NCBI GenBank assembly: GCA_025360845.1
Contig: JANYBJ010000292.1
Location: 1-47,755, forward strand
Origin: a bacterium
Lineage (GTDB): Bacteria > Verrucomicrobiota > Kiritimatiellia > RFP12 > UBA1067
Length of the DNA: 47,755 bases
Reading direction: 5' to 3'
Of the stretch, positions 1 through 7,968 are shown piece after piece. The stretch's first letter is position 1; each line of letters starts with the position of its first letter. Both the position numbers and the translations under genes were made by a program. Under the pieces are notes generated by a model. The model did not search any database and was not told where the DNA came from. It saw nothing but the letters and a program-made list of their open reading frames with translations.

Positions 1-2646
1 GCGGACAGCCTTGTGTTCCGGTTCATGACCGTCCTCATGATACGAAGACCAATAGATCCGCGCCGCCGCCTCCTTGACACAGGAGGCAACGACGCCAGGC
101 TTCGCGTGGTCACGCGCAGACACATCCAATTGCGGCCAAGGAAAGGTATTGTAGACCATCGATCCGGAATAGCTGTAATCGGACTTCAAACGTCCGCCAA
201 CCTGACGCATCCAGGCCATGTGCATGGTCGAGATCAACACGCCGAAAAGGTATCTGTCGGCGGTCTGGATGATGAAACATTTGTTGCTCGCAATCAAGGA
301 AGGCTGGGCGATGCCGATGGGAATATACTGCCGCCTCTCGGAAGAGACCTCGGGAATCAGGATGTATTCTGTAGTCGGCTGCGAGCGGTAGAAAAACAAC
401 GCCGGCGTCTGCGCGGCGCTGCGTGTCGGCGCGGCCGTGCTCTTGGCCCTGAATTCGCGCACCTTCTCCACGCGTTCCAGAACCAGCGGCAAGCCGCGCA
501 GGACTTGCGGTTCGACGCCTTCGAGCCAGAGGCACCAGCGCATGTTGCCGTTGATGAATTCCTCTGAACCGGCAAAACGCCGCAGGTACTTCTCCGCTCC
601 CGGCTCTGTGGCAAGCAGCGCAGCCCGCTCTTTGTCGGTCATGATCAGGTTGCCGCCGTCGGACGGCTTGTTGCCGCAACGCATGTCGGGCACGGTTGAA
701 AGCGGTAACTGCCGTTTCGTGATAAACGAATCCGAACCCGGCGTGAGATAGGGACTGATGTTGGAGGTTTCCGTCACATTGGCAGGCCCGTTACCCGCCT
801 CGTAGTCGTAAATTTTCTTAACGGGAATGTCGAACGTCGCAAAGCCGATGATGACCACATGGACATGAGCCTTGCCGCGGGCCTCGCTCTGCCACTGGAA
901 CGTGCGGTGCGCAAAGTGGATCTTGACCCGCCACTTGCCGAAGAGCAAGCCCCATAACAGCGGCACCTGCTCGCCCTGCGTGCTTGAGTTGGTGGACACG
1001 AAGCCGACCACGACAGCCGAGCCTTGGATGTACTCTGCTGCTCGATAGTGCCAGCAGGTGACATAATCCAGGTCGCCGATGTTCTTGAACCCTCTAAACA
1101 CGGTGGCCATGTCGGCTTTCTGCTCGGCGGTCTGGTAGTGCTTGCCGATGAACGGTGGATTCCCAAGAATGAAGGAACACAGATCTGTCGGCAGGAGAGT
1201 CTTCCAGTCGAGGCGCAGGGCGTTGCCGAGCACGATATGCGCGGACTTCTTGAGCGGCAGACGCGCGAAGTATTCGCCGAACGCTTCCGAGAGGCGCATG
1301 TTCATCTGGTGTTCCATCAGCCACATCGCCACCTCGGCGATGCGGGCGGGCCACTCCTGAATCTCGATGCCGGTGAAGGCGTCCACGTCCACGCAGGAGA
1401 GCGACTGGACATCGAGCTTCATTTCCATTTGCGTCGCGTCGCCGTAAAGCTCTTTCAGCACCTCGATTTCCAGCAGGCGCAGCTCGCGGTAGGTGATGAC
1501 GAGAAAGTTGCCGCACCCGCAGGCCGGGTCGAAGAACCGCAGGGTTCCCAGCTTCTTATGAAACTGTTTGAGCATGGCCTTGCTGCGCCGGGCTTTCCCG
1601 AACTCCGCCCGCAGGCCGTCCATGAAAAGGGAGTTGATGACCTTGAGGATGTCGCGCTCCGAGGTGTAGTGCCCGCCCGTCTGGCGGCGCTCCTTGCCGT
1701 CCATGGTGCCTTGGAAAAGCGAGCCGAAGACCGCCGGTGAGATTTTCGACCAGTCGAATTTCGTACACTTGATCAGCGCGTCGCGCATGGCACGGTTGAA
1801 GGCGGCAAAGGCCAGCCGCTCTTTGAAAAGATCGCCGTTGACGTACCGGAACGCGGCCAGCATTTCGTCGAGGTTTTTCTGCCGCCGTTCGGGCGGGGTG
1901 TCCAGCACCTCGAAGAGCTGCGCCAGAAGTACGCCGAGATCGGAACCGTCCTTGGCCGTGCGGTTCTCGATGTAGAGCGTGAAGGAATCGGGCTCGAACA
2001 GGCCGGTATCGTCCGCGAAGAGGCAAAAGAGAATGCGCACCAGGAAGCGCTCAAGGTCGTGGCCCGCGTAGCCGCCGTCGGCCAGCGCGTCGTGCAGTTC
2101 GTCAAGGATACCCACGGCCTTGATGTTGATTGGGTCCTCATCGCGCAGGCGGTGCTGCTTGTAGCCAGCGATAAAGGCGAACTCCTGAATCTTCTTGTGA
2201 AAATCCTTCAGGGGAAACTCGACCTTGCGGTAGCGGAACGTATCGAAAAGCGGCAGGTCGCACGGCTCCTCGGGTTCGAGGTCATAGAGCGCGACGCGCT
2301 CGAAGTCCGAGAGGATCACATAGCGCGGCAACTCGCTGTCCCGGTGTTCCCGCGCCAAGTCTTGTATATAGCTGAACGCCTGCGATTCGGCCTTGTCCAG
2401 ACTCTTGCCCCGGCTCTTGTGCTCCGCCAAGACCAGGCCGCGCCAGAAAACATCGATATAGCCATACTGGCCGTTGATCTTCTTGACCGGTTCCTCGAAC
2501 GTGGCGAACAGACGCCGCCGCACGCCGAACACGGAAAAGAACTCGTCCCAGAAGGATTTCGCCTCCGCGTCCTCTCGATGTTCCTCGGACCATTCGCGGG
2601 AAAAGCGGATGGCGTTCTGTCTGATTTCGTTCCAACTGATAGGCAT
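1..2646 (-). CDS. MmeI-like type II restriction-modification enzyme (partial, runs off the window)
   Basis: The minus strand is open without interruption from the ATG at 2646 to base 1, giving 882 codons with no stop seen, so the C-terminus lies outside the window. The N-terminal nuclease domain shows D65, then nine residues, then E75-H-K77, the same D-X9-EXK spacing as the MmeI nuclease. The methyltransferase core has motif I FDPACGCGNF (D373) and motif IV NPPF (N496), typical of N6-adenine methylation. MmeI is about 920 residues, so only a short end should be missing. A single chain that both cuts and methylates DNA is known for this family; the recognition sequence cannot be read from the sequence. 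It reads away from the GH78 gene and no partner gene is visible. The short ORFs in the other frames here are shadows of this gene. Confidence 0.88.
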   Translation of the reverse strand, partial: MPISWNEIRQNAIRFSREWSEEHREDAEAKSFWDEFFSVFGVRRRLFATFEEPVKKINGQYGYIDVFWRGLVLAEHKSRGKSLDKAESQAFSYIQDLAREHRDSELPRYVILSDFERVALYDLEPEEPCDLPLFDTFRYRKVEFPLKDFHKKIQEFAFIAGYKQHRLRDEDPINIKAVGILDELHDALADGGYAGHDLERFLVRILFCLFADDTGLFEPDSFTLYIENRTAKDGSDLGVLLAQLFEVLDTPPERRQKNLDEMLAAFRYVNGDLFKERLAFAAFNRAMRDALIKCTKFDWSKISPAVFGSLFQGTMDGKERRQTGGHYTSERDILKVINSLFMDGLRAEFGKARRSKAMLKQFHKKLGTLRFFDPACGCGNFLVITYRELRLLEIEVLKELYGDATQMEMKLDVQSLSCVDVDAFTGIEIQEWPARIAEVAMWLMEHQMNMRLSEAFGEYFARLPLKKSAHIVLGNALRLDWKTLLPTDLCSFILGNPPFIGKHYQTAEQKADMATVFRGFKNIGDLDYVTCWHYRAAEYIQGSAVVVGFVSTNSSTQGEQVPLLWGLLFGKWRVKIHFAHRTFQWQSEARGKAHVHVVIIGFATFDIPVKKIYDYEAGNGPANVTETSNISPYLTPGSDSFITKRQLPLSTVPDMRCGNKPSDGGNLIMTDKERAALLATEPGAEKYLRRFAGSEEFINGNMRWCLWLEGVEPQVLRGLPLVLERVEKVREFRAKSTAAPTRSAAQTPALFFYRSQPTTEYILIPEVSSERRQYIPIGIAQPSLIASNKCFIIQTADRYLFGVLISTMHMAWMRQVGGRLKSDYSYSGSMVYNTFPWPQLDVSARDHAKPGVVASCVKEAAARIYWSSYHEDGHEPEHKAVR

Positions 2647-2993
2647 AAGGGCTCGTCTGTTTACACTTTAGATGGCATTACCGTACCACAGAGAAGCCGC
2701 TCCCGTAAAGAAACCAGCAATTCTAAATTTGACTTCTTTTGTTTTGTTGTTGAATAGCGCATGAACTGGGTATCCCCTTCGCTCTAGCAGTCTGGGAAAT
2801 AAATTCTTTCGGACAGGATTACATGATTAACAGGATGATGAACCTCTAAAACTAATCATAATAATCAGGTAATCATGTCAAAGATATCCGCCAAAAACCA
2901 GATGTGCCGTCGAATCAAAATTAGAATTGCTGATCCGCAATTGACAGCCCCCCGGCGAATGTCTAAGATGGTAAAAAACATAAGGAGGCGTTT
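2647..2993. other. Intergenic region, 347 bp, largely a nested inverted-repeat element
   Basis: This divergent gap lies between the restriction-modification gene and the GH78 gene. Most of it is the hairpin element at 2714-2932, described separately. A strong AAGGAGG Shine-Dalgarno sits at about 2982 before the GH78 start. No convincing ORF was seen. Confidence 0.7.
2714..2932. repeat. Hairpin/MITE-like element with AGCAATTCTAA termini (copy 1)
   Basis: The outer arm AGCAATTCTAAATTTGAC (about 2715-2732) is matched in inverse orientation by the sequence at 2915-2932 with two differences. Inside, a second imperfect dyad pairs 2805-2838 with 2853-2884; the left half holds GACAGGATTACATGATTA. 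The outer arm is the same as the terminal repeat of the element at 11759-11893, which supports a dispersed non-coding family. No transposase is present. Confidence 0.65.
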
Positions 2994-5402
2994 ATGAAGG
3001 CGATGGTTTTGTTGTCTGTTTTGGGGCTGAGCGTGCATGCGGCTTTCGCGGCGGAGACGGTGTCGTTCGTGTCGGCCAAGCCGGTGTGGCTGGAGGGCCG
3101 GGAGAAAGAAAAGAATGTATTTGTCGGCTTCCGCGCGACCGTAGACGGCAAGGCCGCTGAGAACGCCGTGGTGCGGCTGACCGGCGCGACCATCTGCCGG
3201 CTATTCGTGAACGGCGAGTATCTGGGCTACGGGCCCGCACGCGGCCCGCACGGCTTCTACCGGGTGGATGAGTGGCTGCTCAAGGGGCGCTGTAAGCCCG
3301 GCCCGAACGTCATCGCCATCGAGGTCGCCGGCTACAACGCCAACAGCTACTATTTCATCGACCAGCCCTCCTTTCTTCAGGCTGAAGTCGTCGCGGGCGC
3401 GACCGTGCTCGCCTCCACCGCCGGTGCGGGCTCCGTGTTCGAGGCGCAGGCACTCGAGAGCCGCTTGCAGAAGGTCCAGCGCTACAGTTTCCAGCGTCCC
3501 TTCTCCGAAGCCTACCGCGTGCAGCCCGACTCGTCCGCGTGGCGCACCGGCGGCGCCTTCCAGGCGCAAAAAACGGCGACCCTGCCGGACCGCGCCCTGT
3601 TGCCGCGCTTGTCGCCTTATCCCGCTTTCGCCGTGCGGCCACCGACGCGCGAAGTGTTCGCGGGCACGACCAAGAACAACCCCGAAAAGAAAGTGCAGGC
3701 GGACCGCACGATCAAGGACATCGGCCCGAAACTGGCTGGCTATCCCGAGGCCGAGCTGGTCACCATGCCGTTCTACGACATACAGCGGCTGGAGACGGCG
3801 ACCCAGGAGCGCGTGGACAAGCCCCTCGATGCGCAGGGCCGCCTCGCGCTGGCGGACGGTCAGTTCCGCATCATCGATTTCGGCAAGAACAACTCCGGAT
3901 TTCCCGGCGCGACGTTGCGCTGCGACGCGCCGACGCGCGTGTATTTCGTCTTCGACGAGATCTTGGATCAGGATGACGTGAGCGTGACGCGCCTGAGCTG
4001 CTGCAACGTGGTGAGCTACGAATTGGCCGCGGCGGGCACCTACCGCGTCGAAGCGTTCGAGCCGTACACGCTGCGTTACCTCAAGGTCATCGCCGTCGGC
4101 GCGGCGTGCGAGGTTTCGGATCTGCATCTCCGCGAATACGTGAACTCGGCCACAGAGCGCGCCGTGTTCGCGAGCTCCGACGAGGCGCTCAACCGCATCT
4201 TCGAAGCCGCGCGCTCGACCTTCAAGCAGAACGCGGTGGACGTCTTCACCGACTGCCCGTCCCGCGAGCGCGCGGGCTGGCTCTGCGACAGCTTCTTCAT
4301 CGGACGCGTGGCCGCTGACCTCTGCGGCAACACGCAGATGGAGCGGATGTTCATGCAGAACTTCCTGCTGCCGGCCAAGTTCGAGTATTTGCCCGATGGC
4401 ATGCTGCCGATGTGCTACCCGGCGGATCACAACGACGGCGTCTACATTCCCAACTGGGCCATGTGGTTCGTCATCCAGCTCGACGAGTACCTGCTGCGCA
4501 GCGGCGACCGCGCCACCGTGGACGCGCTCAAGCCGCGCGTGCTGGCGTTGGTGGAGTATTTCAAGAAGTTCAAGAACAGCGACGGGCTGCTCGAAAAGCT
4601 GCCCGGCTGGGTCTTCGTCGAGTGGTCACACGCGAACGATCTGGTGCAGGACGTGAACTACCCCTCCAACATGACCTACGCCGAGGTGTTGTCGTGCGTG
4701 GCGCGGATGTACAGCCTGCCCGCCTTGCAGACCGAGGCCGACGCGATGCGCGAGACCATCCGCAAGCAGTCGTTCGACGGCACCTTCTTTGTGGACAACG
4801 GCAAGCGCCAAGCGGACGGCACGCTGAAGTCGTCCGGCGAGCGCACCGAGACCTGCCAGTACTACGCCTTCTTCTTCCACACCGCCACGCCGCAGACCCA
4901 TGCAGCCTTGTGGGAGACGCTTCGGGCCGACTTCGGGCCGGACCGCCGCCAGACGAAAAAGCATCCGGACATTCACTTCGCCAACGCCTTCATCGGCAAC
5001 TACCTGCGGCTCGAACTGCTCTCGCGGCAGGGGCTGACCGCGCAGATTCTGGACGAGACCAAGGGCTACTTCCTCAAGATGGCTGACCTGACCGGAACCC
5101 TGTGGGAAAACGACAACACCTCGGCGAGCTGCTGCCACGGCTTCGCGAGCCATGTGGAGCGGTTGCTCTACCGCGACGTGCTGGGCATCCGTTCGGTCGA
5201 CGCGGTGAACAAGAAGGTCGCGCTCGGTTTCGCTGACGTTCCTTTGCAGACCTGCTCCGGCTCCATGCCCGTCGGCCCCGACGCGGTCAAGGTCCAGTGG
5301 CGCAAGGCCAACGACACCTTCTTCTACCACGTCGATGCGCCCAAGGGTTTCGCCGTGACCGTGGACTCCTCGCGCCAGCCGCTCAAAGCCGTGCGGGAGT
5401 GA
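2994..5402 (+). CDS. Secreted GH78-like alpha-L-rhamnosidase
   Basis: This 802-residue protein starts at an ATG 5 bp after AAGGAGG. Residues 1-20 form a signal peptide ending in AFA-A, so it is exported. The N-terminal part is beta-rich, with a region near residues 50-110 (RLFVNGEYLGYGPARGP) typical of the accessory jelly-roll domains of this family. From about residue 390 the six-hairpin catalytic domain carries DCPSRERAGW (420-429), the family's signature around the proposed acid Glu, here E425. Members release alpha-L-rhamnose from polysaccharides or glycosides. Substrate and exact specificity are inferred; an uncharacterised relative with another sugar preference is possible. It stands alone, without a visible transporter or regulator nearby. 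Confidence 0.85.
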   Translation: MKAMVLLSVLGLSVHAAFAAETVSFVSAKPVWLEGREKEKNVFVGFRATVDGKAAENAVVRLTGATICRLFVNGEYLGYGPARGPHGFYRVDEWLLKGRCKPGPNVIAIEVAGYNANSYYFIDQPSFLQAEVVAGATVLASTAGAGSVFEAQALESRLQKVQRYSFQRPFSEAYRVQPDSSAWRTGGAFQAQKTATLPDRALLPRLSPYPAFAVRPPTREVFAGTTKNNPEKKVQADRTIKDIGPKLAGYPEAELVTMPFYDIQRLETATQERVDKPLDAQGRLALADGQFRIIDFGKNNSGFPGATLRCDAPTRVYFVFDEILDQDDVSVTRLSCCNVVSYELAAAGTYRVEAFEPYTLRYLKVIAVGAACEVSDLHLREYVNSATERAVFASSDEALNRIFEAARSTFKQNAVDVFTDCPSRERAGWLCDSFFIGRVAADLCGNTQMERMFMQNFLLPAKFEYLPDGMLPMCYPADHNDGVYIPNWAMWFVIQLDEYLLRSGDRATVDALKPRVLALVEYFKKFKNSDGLLEKLPGWVFVEWSHANDLVQDVNYPSNMTYAEVLSCVARMYSLPALQTEADAMRETIRKQSFDGTFFVDNGKRQADGTLKSSGERTETCQYYAFFFHTATPQTHAALWETLRADFGPDRRQTKKHPDIHFANAFIGNYLRLELLSRQGLTAQILDETKGYFLKMADLTGTLWENDNTSASCCHGFASHVERLLYRDVLGIRSVDAVNKKVALGFADVPLQTCSGSMPVGPDAVKVQWRKANDTFFYHVDAPKGFAVTVDSSRQPLKAVRE

Positions 5403-5414
5403 TGATCGATTCGC

Positions 5415-5531
5415 TCATTGCACCGTGATGATAGTGCCTCGGGGGGGCACGGGCGGATTCAGGAGGTAGTCGACGGCCGTGGTCGCATTGCGGGTGAAGA
5501 CGACCTCCGAGAAGGTCCAGCGCGTGATCAT
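5415..5531 (-). CDS. Possible 38-residue ORF with a strong ribosome binding site
   Basis: On the minus strand, a TAA is followed at once by AAGGAGGAG-TTC-ATG, an excellent Shine-Dalgarno, and then 38 codons ending at 5415. The predicted peptide begins MITRWTFSEVVFTRN and ends GTIITVQ. It lies between the end of rnhC (5567) and the end of the convergent GH78 gene (5402). No membrane segment, signal peptide or known motif is visible. It could be a small protein or the remnant of a longer gene that lost its body; nothing assigns a function. Confidence 0.35.
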   Translation of the reverse strand: MITRWTFSEVVFTRNATTAVDYLLNPPVPPRGTIITVQ

Positions 5532-5566
5532 GAACTCCTCCTTTTAGTCATAACGATTTAAGGATC

Positions 5567-6550
5567 TCATTTCTCTTCCTTGGTGCGTGAAACCGCCTGG
5601 CCGTCGGGGCCGAGCGCGGCGCGCGAGGAGCCGCAGGCGGCGAGCACCTGGTCGGCGGTGCGGAAATGACATTTGCTGGTCTTGAGCAGGATCTCTGGGC
5701 CGGACTTTTTGATCAACCCGATCGCGGAGGCTTTGACCTGCTCCGAGGCGCCTTTGTGGGCCTGGAAGCCATAGGTTTCGCCCAGTTTGCCGAGGCCGCG
5801 CAGAAACGCCTCGCGGGCCAGCACGGAGGCGGCGGCGACCGCGATGTCCGACTCCGCCTTGTGGCGCTGTTCGAGTTTGATCGAGCGGCCTTTCTTCATC
5901 AGCGCGCGTTCGATGACCTGCTTGGCGCCGAACTGGTCGGCCACCGCCCGCGGGCAGTCGGGGACGTTTTCCATCAGGTTCTCGATGCAGCGGGCATGGG
6001 CCCAGGCCAGCAGGGTGTTGACGTTGCGCATCTTGGCATAGAGGCGGTTGTAGGCCTCCGGTCCGATGGCGACCATGGAAAAACGTTTGGGGCCGAGGAG
6101 CTGGCGCGTCTTGTTGCCGATGAAGAAGACCGCCTTGTCGGTGAGCTGCTTGCAGTCCTTCACGCCGATGTCTTGCATGGCATGCGCGAGGTCGGGGTCC
6201 ACATAGACCGCGCAGGCGACGAGCGCACCGAAAAAGTCGCCCTTGCCGCTTTCGTCGATGCCCATGTGGGGCGAGACGAGTTCGGGGTTGAGAAGCTCCT
6301 CGTAGCCCACGGTGGCGGCTTGGAGCACGTTGGGCTCGAGGAAAAAGATCACGAAGTCTTGCGCGCCTTTTCCCTGGACCAGGCACTTCCCGCTCTTGTA
6401 AAGGTTAACCACGCAGTCTTGGGCTTCGACCGCGATGAGGGTGTGCGGCACTTCTTTGCGTTTGTAATTGCCCATGTTGAGCAGGATTTTAAGCGACTCC
6501 TGCTGTTCTTTGTCGAGGACAAAGGTGTACGAATTCTTTTTGGTTTCCAT
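5567..6550 (-). CDS. rnhC: Ribonuclease HIII
   Basis: This 327-residue protein begins METKKNSYTF. The reading frame extends upstream to 6721, but that extension lacks family similarity. RNase HIII cuts the RNA strand of RNA-DNA hybrids in the cytoplasm. The N-terminal 90 residues resemble the family's substrate-binding TBP-like domain, and the catalytic part contains GIDESGKGDFFG, which carries the first Asp-Glu pair of the DEDE active site, followed by DCKQLTDK and the stretch HKAESDIAVAAASVLAR. No clear Shine-Dalgarno precedes the chosen ATG. It is transcribed divergently from the secreted hypothetical gene at 6675. Confidence 0.9.
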   Translation of the reverse strand: METKKNSYTFVLDKEQQESLKILLNMGNYKRKEVPHTLIAVEAQDCVVNLYKSGKCLVQGKGAQDFVIFFLEPNVLQAATVGYEELLNPELVSPHMGIDESGKGDFFGALVACAVYVDPDLAHAMQDIGVKDCKQLTDKAVFFIGNKTRQLLGPKRFSMVAIGPEAYNRLYAKMRNVNTLLAWAHARCIENLMENVPDCPRAVADQFGAKQVIERALMKKGRSIKLEQRHKAESDIAVAAASVLAREAFLRGLGKLGETYGFQAHKGASEQVKASAIGLIKKSGPEILLKTSKCHFRTADQVLAACGSSRAALGPDGQAVSRTKEEK

Positions 6551-6674
6551 CGCGGGTTCATTACACCACAAAGCGGTAAGACGCCGCAAGGCGGAACTCG
6601 CTCGACAGGCAGTGCCCGCATCAAGTATTGTATGGATGTGTGGTTTGACAAAAGGCGAGGGAAATGGAGCCGAT

Positions 6675-7673
6675 ATGAAATCTCGAATCAGTCTGTTCGT
6701 TCTGGCAGTGTGTATCGCCACGGGGGCACATGCGCAGATTAAGATTCAGCATTTTCCCGCAGATACGAAGTGGGCGCTGCACCTGGACCTCAAGGCGCTG
6801 AACGAGTCTCAGATGGGCCTGTTCATCCGGCAGTCGCTGGATGAGAACGCGATGCGCGGACTGGTGTCGCTCCAAGCCATGAGCGGGATCAACTTGACGA
6901 ACGACGTCGATTCCCTGGTGGTCTGCGGCAAGGGCAATGTTCAGACGGGGGGCGTGATGTACGCCTACGGGCGGTTCGACGTCCAGAAGCTGACGGCTTT
7001 CGCGGGCGCGGCCAAAGAGTATCAGAACAAGGCGTTCGGCGAGCGCAGCCTGTTGAGTTGGAGTGACAGGGGCAAGCGTACCAGCCTCTGCTTTATCGAC
7101 CCCACTTTGGTGGTGTTGGCGCAAGAGGAAGGCTTGGTGCAGGAGGCTGTGGGGATCATCGACGGCAAGGTGGCGGGCATGGGAAAAGACGGGCCTTTCG
7201 GCAAGGTGCTCGCGCACAATAAGGACTGCTTTTTCGCGTTGCAGGTCAACAATCTGGCGGACTTCTCAGGGACGAACCCGCAACTTCAAATGTTCAAGCA
7301 GGCCGAGGCCGTGATGCTGGAGATCGGCCAGATGGCTGGAACGAACGGTCTGGAGCTTGCGTTGGCCATCAAGGCGGCGACACCGGAGTCGGCGCAGCAG
7401 ATGAATCAGGCGGCTGTGGGGCTGCAGGCGCTTTTCCAGCTGCAGGCGGCTCAGAACCCCGAGGTGGCCGCGGTCGCGCAGGGCGTCAAGGTCAGCCTCC
7501 AGGACAACTTCGTGACCGTTAACCTCAAGATGACTGAGGAAATGCTGAAGAAGCAGGTTCAGGCCCGCGTCGAGCAGCGCAAGGCGGCGCAGGTGCGCAG
7601 GGCCGAACGGAAGGCAGAGGCCGATCAGGCGGCGCAGCAGGAACAGAAGAAGCCTGAGAGGCCCGCGTTCTGA
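6675..7673 (+). CDS. Secreted hypothetical protein with charged C-terminal tail
   Basis: This 332-residue protein is not assigned to a named family. The start at 6675 is chosen because GGAG lies 6 bp upstream and a clear signal peptide (MKSRISLFVLAVCIATGAHA) follows directly; the open frame extends further upstream without such support. The mature protein opens with PADTKWALHLDLKAL, a pattern I associate with uncharacterised exported proteins of PVC bacteria. The last 50 residues are rich in Lys, Arg, Glu, Gln and Ala (QVRRAERKAEADQAAQQ) and should form a helix or coiled coil. Location is periplasm or exterior by inference. No neighbour hints at its job. Confidence 0.7.
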   Translation: MKSRISLFVLAVCIATGAHAQIKIQHFPADTKWALHLDLKALNESQMGLFIRQSLDENAMRGLVSLQAMSGINLTNDVDSLVVCGKGNVQTGGVMYAYGRFDVQKLTAFAGAAKEYQNKAFGERSLLSWSDRGKRTSLCFIDPTLVVLAQEEGLVQEAVGIIDGKVAGMGKDGPFGKVLAHNKDCFFALQVNNLADFSGTNPQLQMFKQAEAVMLEIGQMAGTNGLELALAIKAATPESAQQMNQAAVGLQALFQLQAAQNPEVAAVAQGVKVSLQDNFVTVNLKMTEEMLKKQVQARVEQRKAAQVRRAERKAEADQAAQQEQKKPERPAF

Positions 7674-7968
7674 GCTGTTGGCGACGTCAGCGGCGGATGA
7701 TGCTAACCGGGTATTCACGCCGGCCTTGTGCTTCTCTAACAGAAGCGTTTTACGCTGATCAGGAAACACGCGAGCCGGAGCCAAAAAAAGAAAAATCGCA
7801 TTTTTCTGCTTTTGCGCTTGAAGTATCGCGCAAAAAAGTCAAAACTAACCACTTTTAATTGCCCCAAAAATGGGCATTTTTTCACCGGATGACGGTGTCC
7901 GGCAACTGTCGGCTGAGACGGGAACACAGTCACCGACGCGAAGAGAAGGCCACAAGGAGTCCAAGATC
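7674..7968 (+). promoter_or_regulatory. fusA upstream region with two stem-loops, one terminator-like
   Basis: A perfect 8-bp dyad TTTTGCGC / GCGCAAAA lies at 7810-7817 and 7828-7835. It is followed by TGCCC-caaaaat-GGGCA and six Ts at 7860-7882, which looks like an intrinsic terminator on the plus strand. The fusA start codon is 87 bp further on, so the hairpin could end the upstream transcript or act as an attenuator in a fusA leader. The AAGGAG Shine-Dalgarno for fusA is at 7953-7958. Confidence 0.5.

Noticed and set aside
110-2635. Several short minus-strand frames suggesting a broken restriction-modification gene
   Set aside because: One frame is open from 2646 to base 1 and carries the D-X9-EXK, FDPACGCGNF and NPPF motifs in register; the short frames are shadows.
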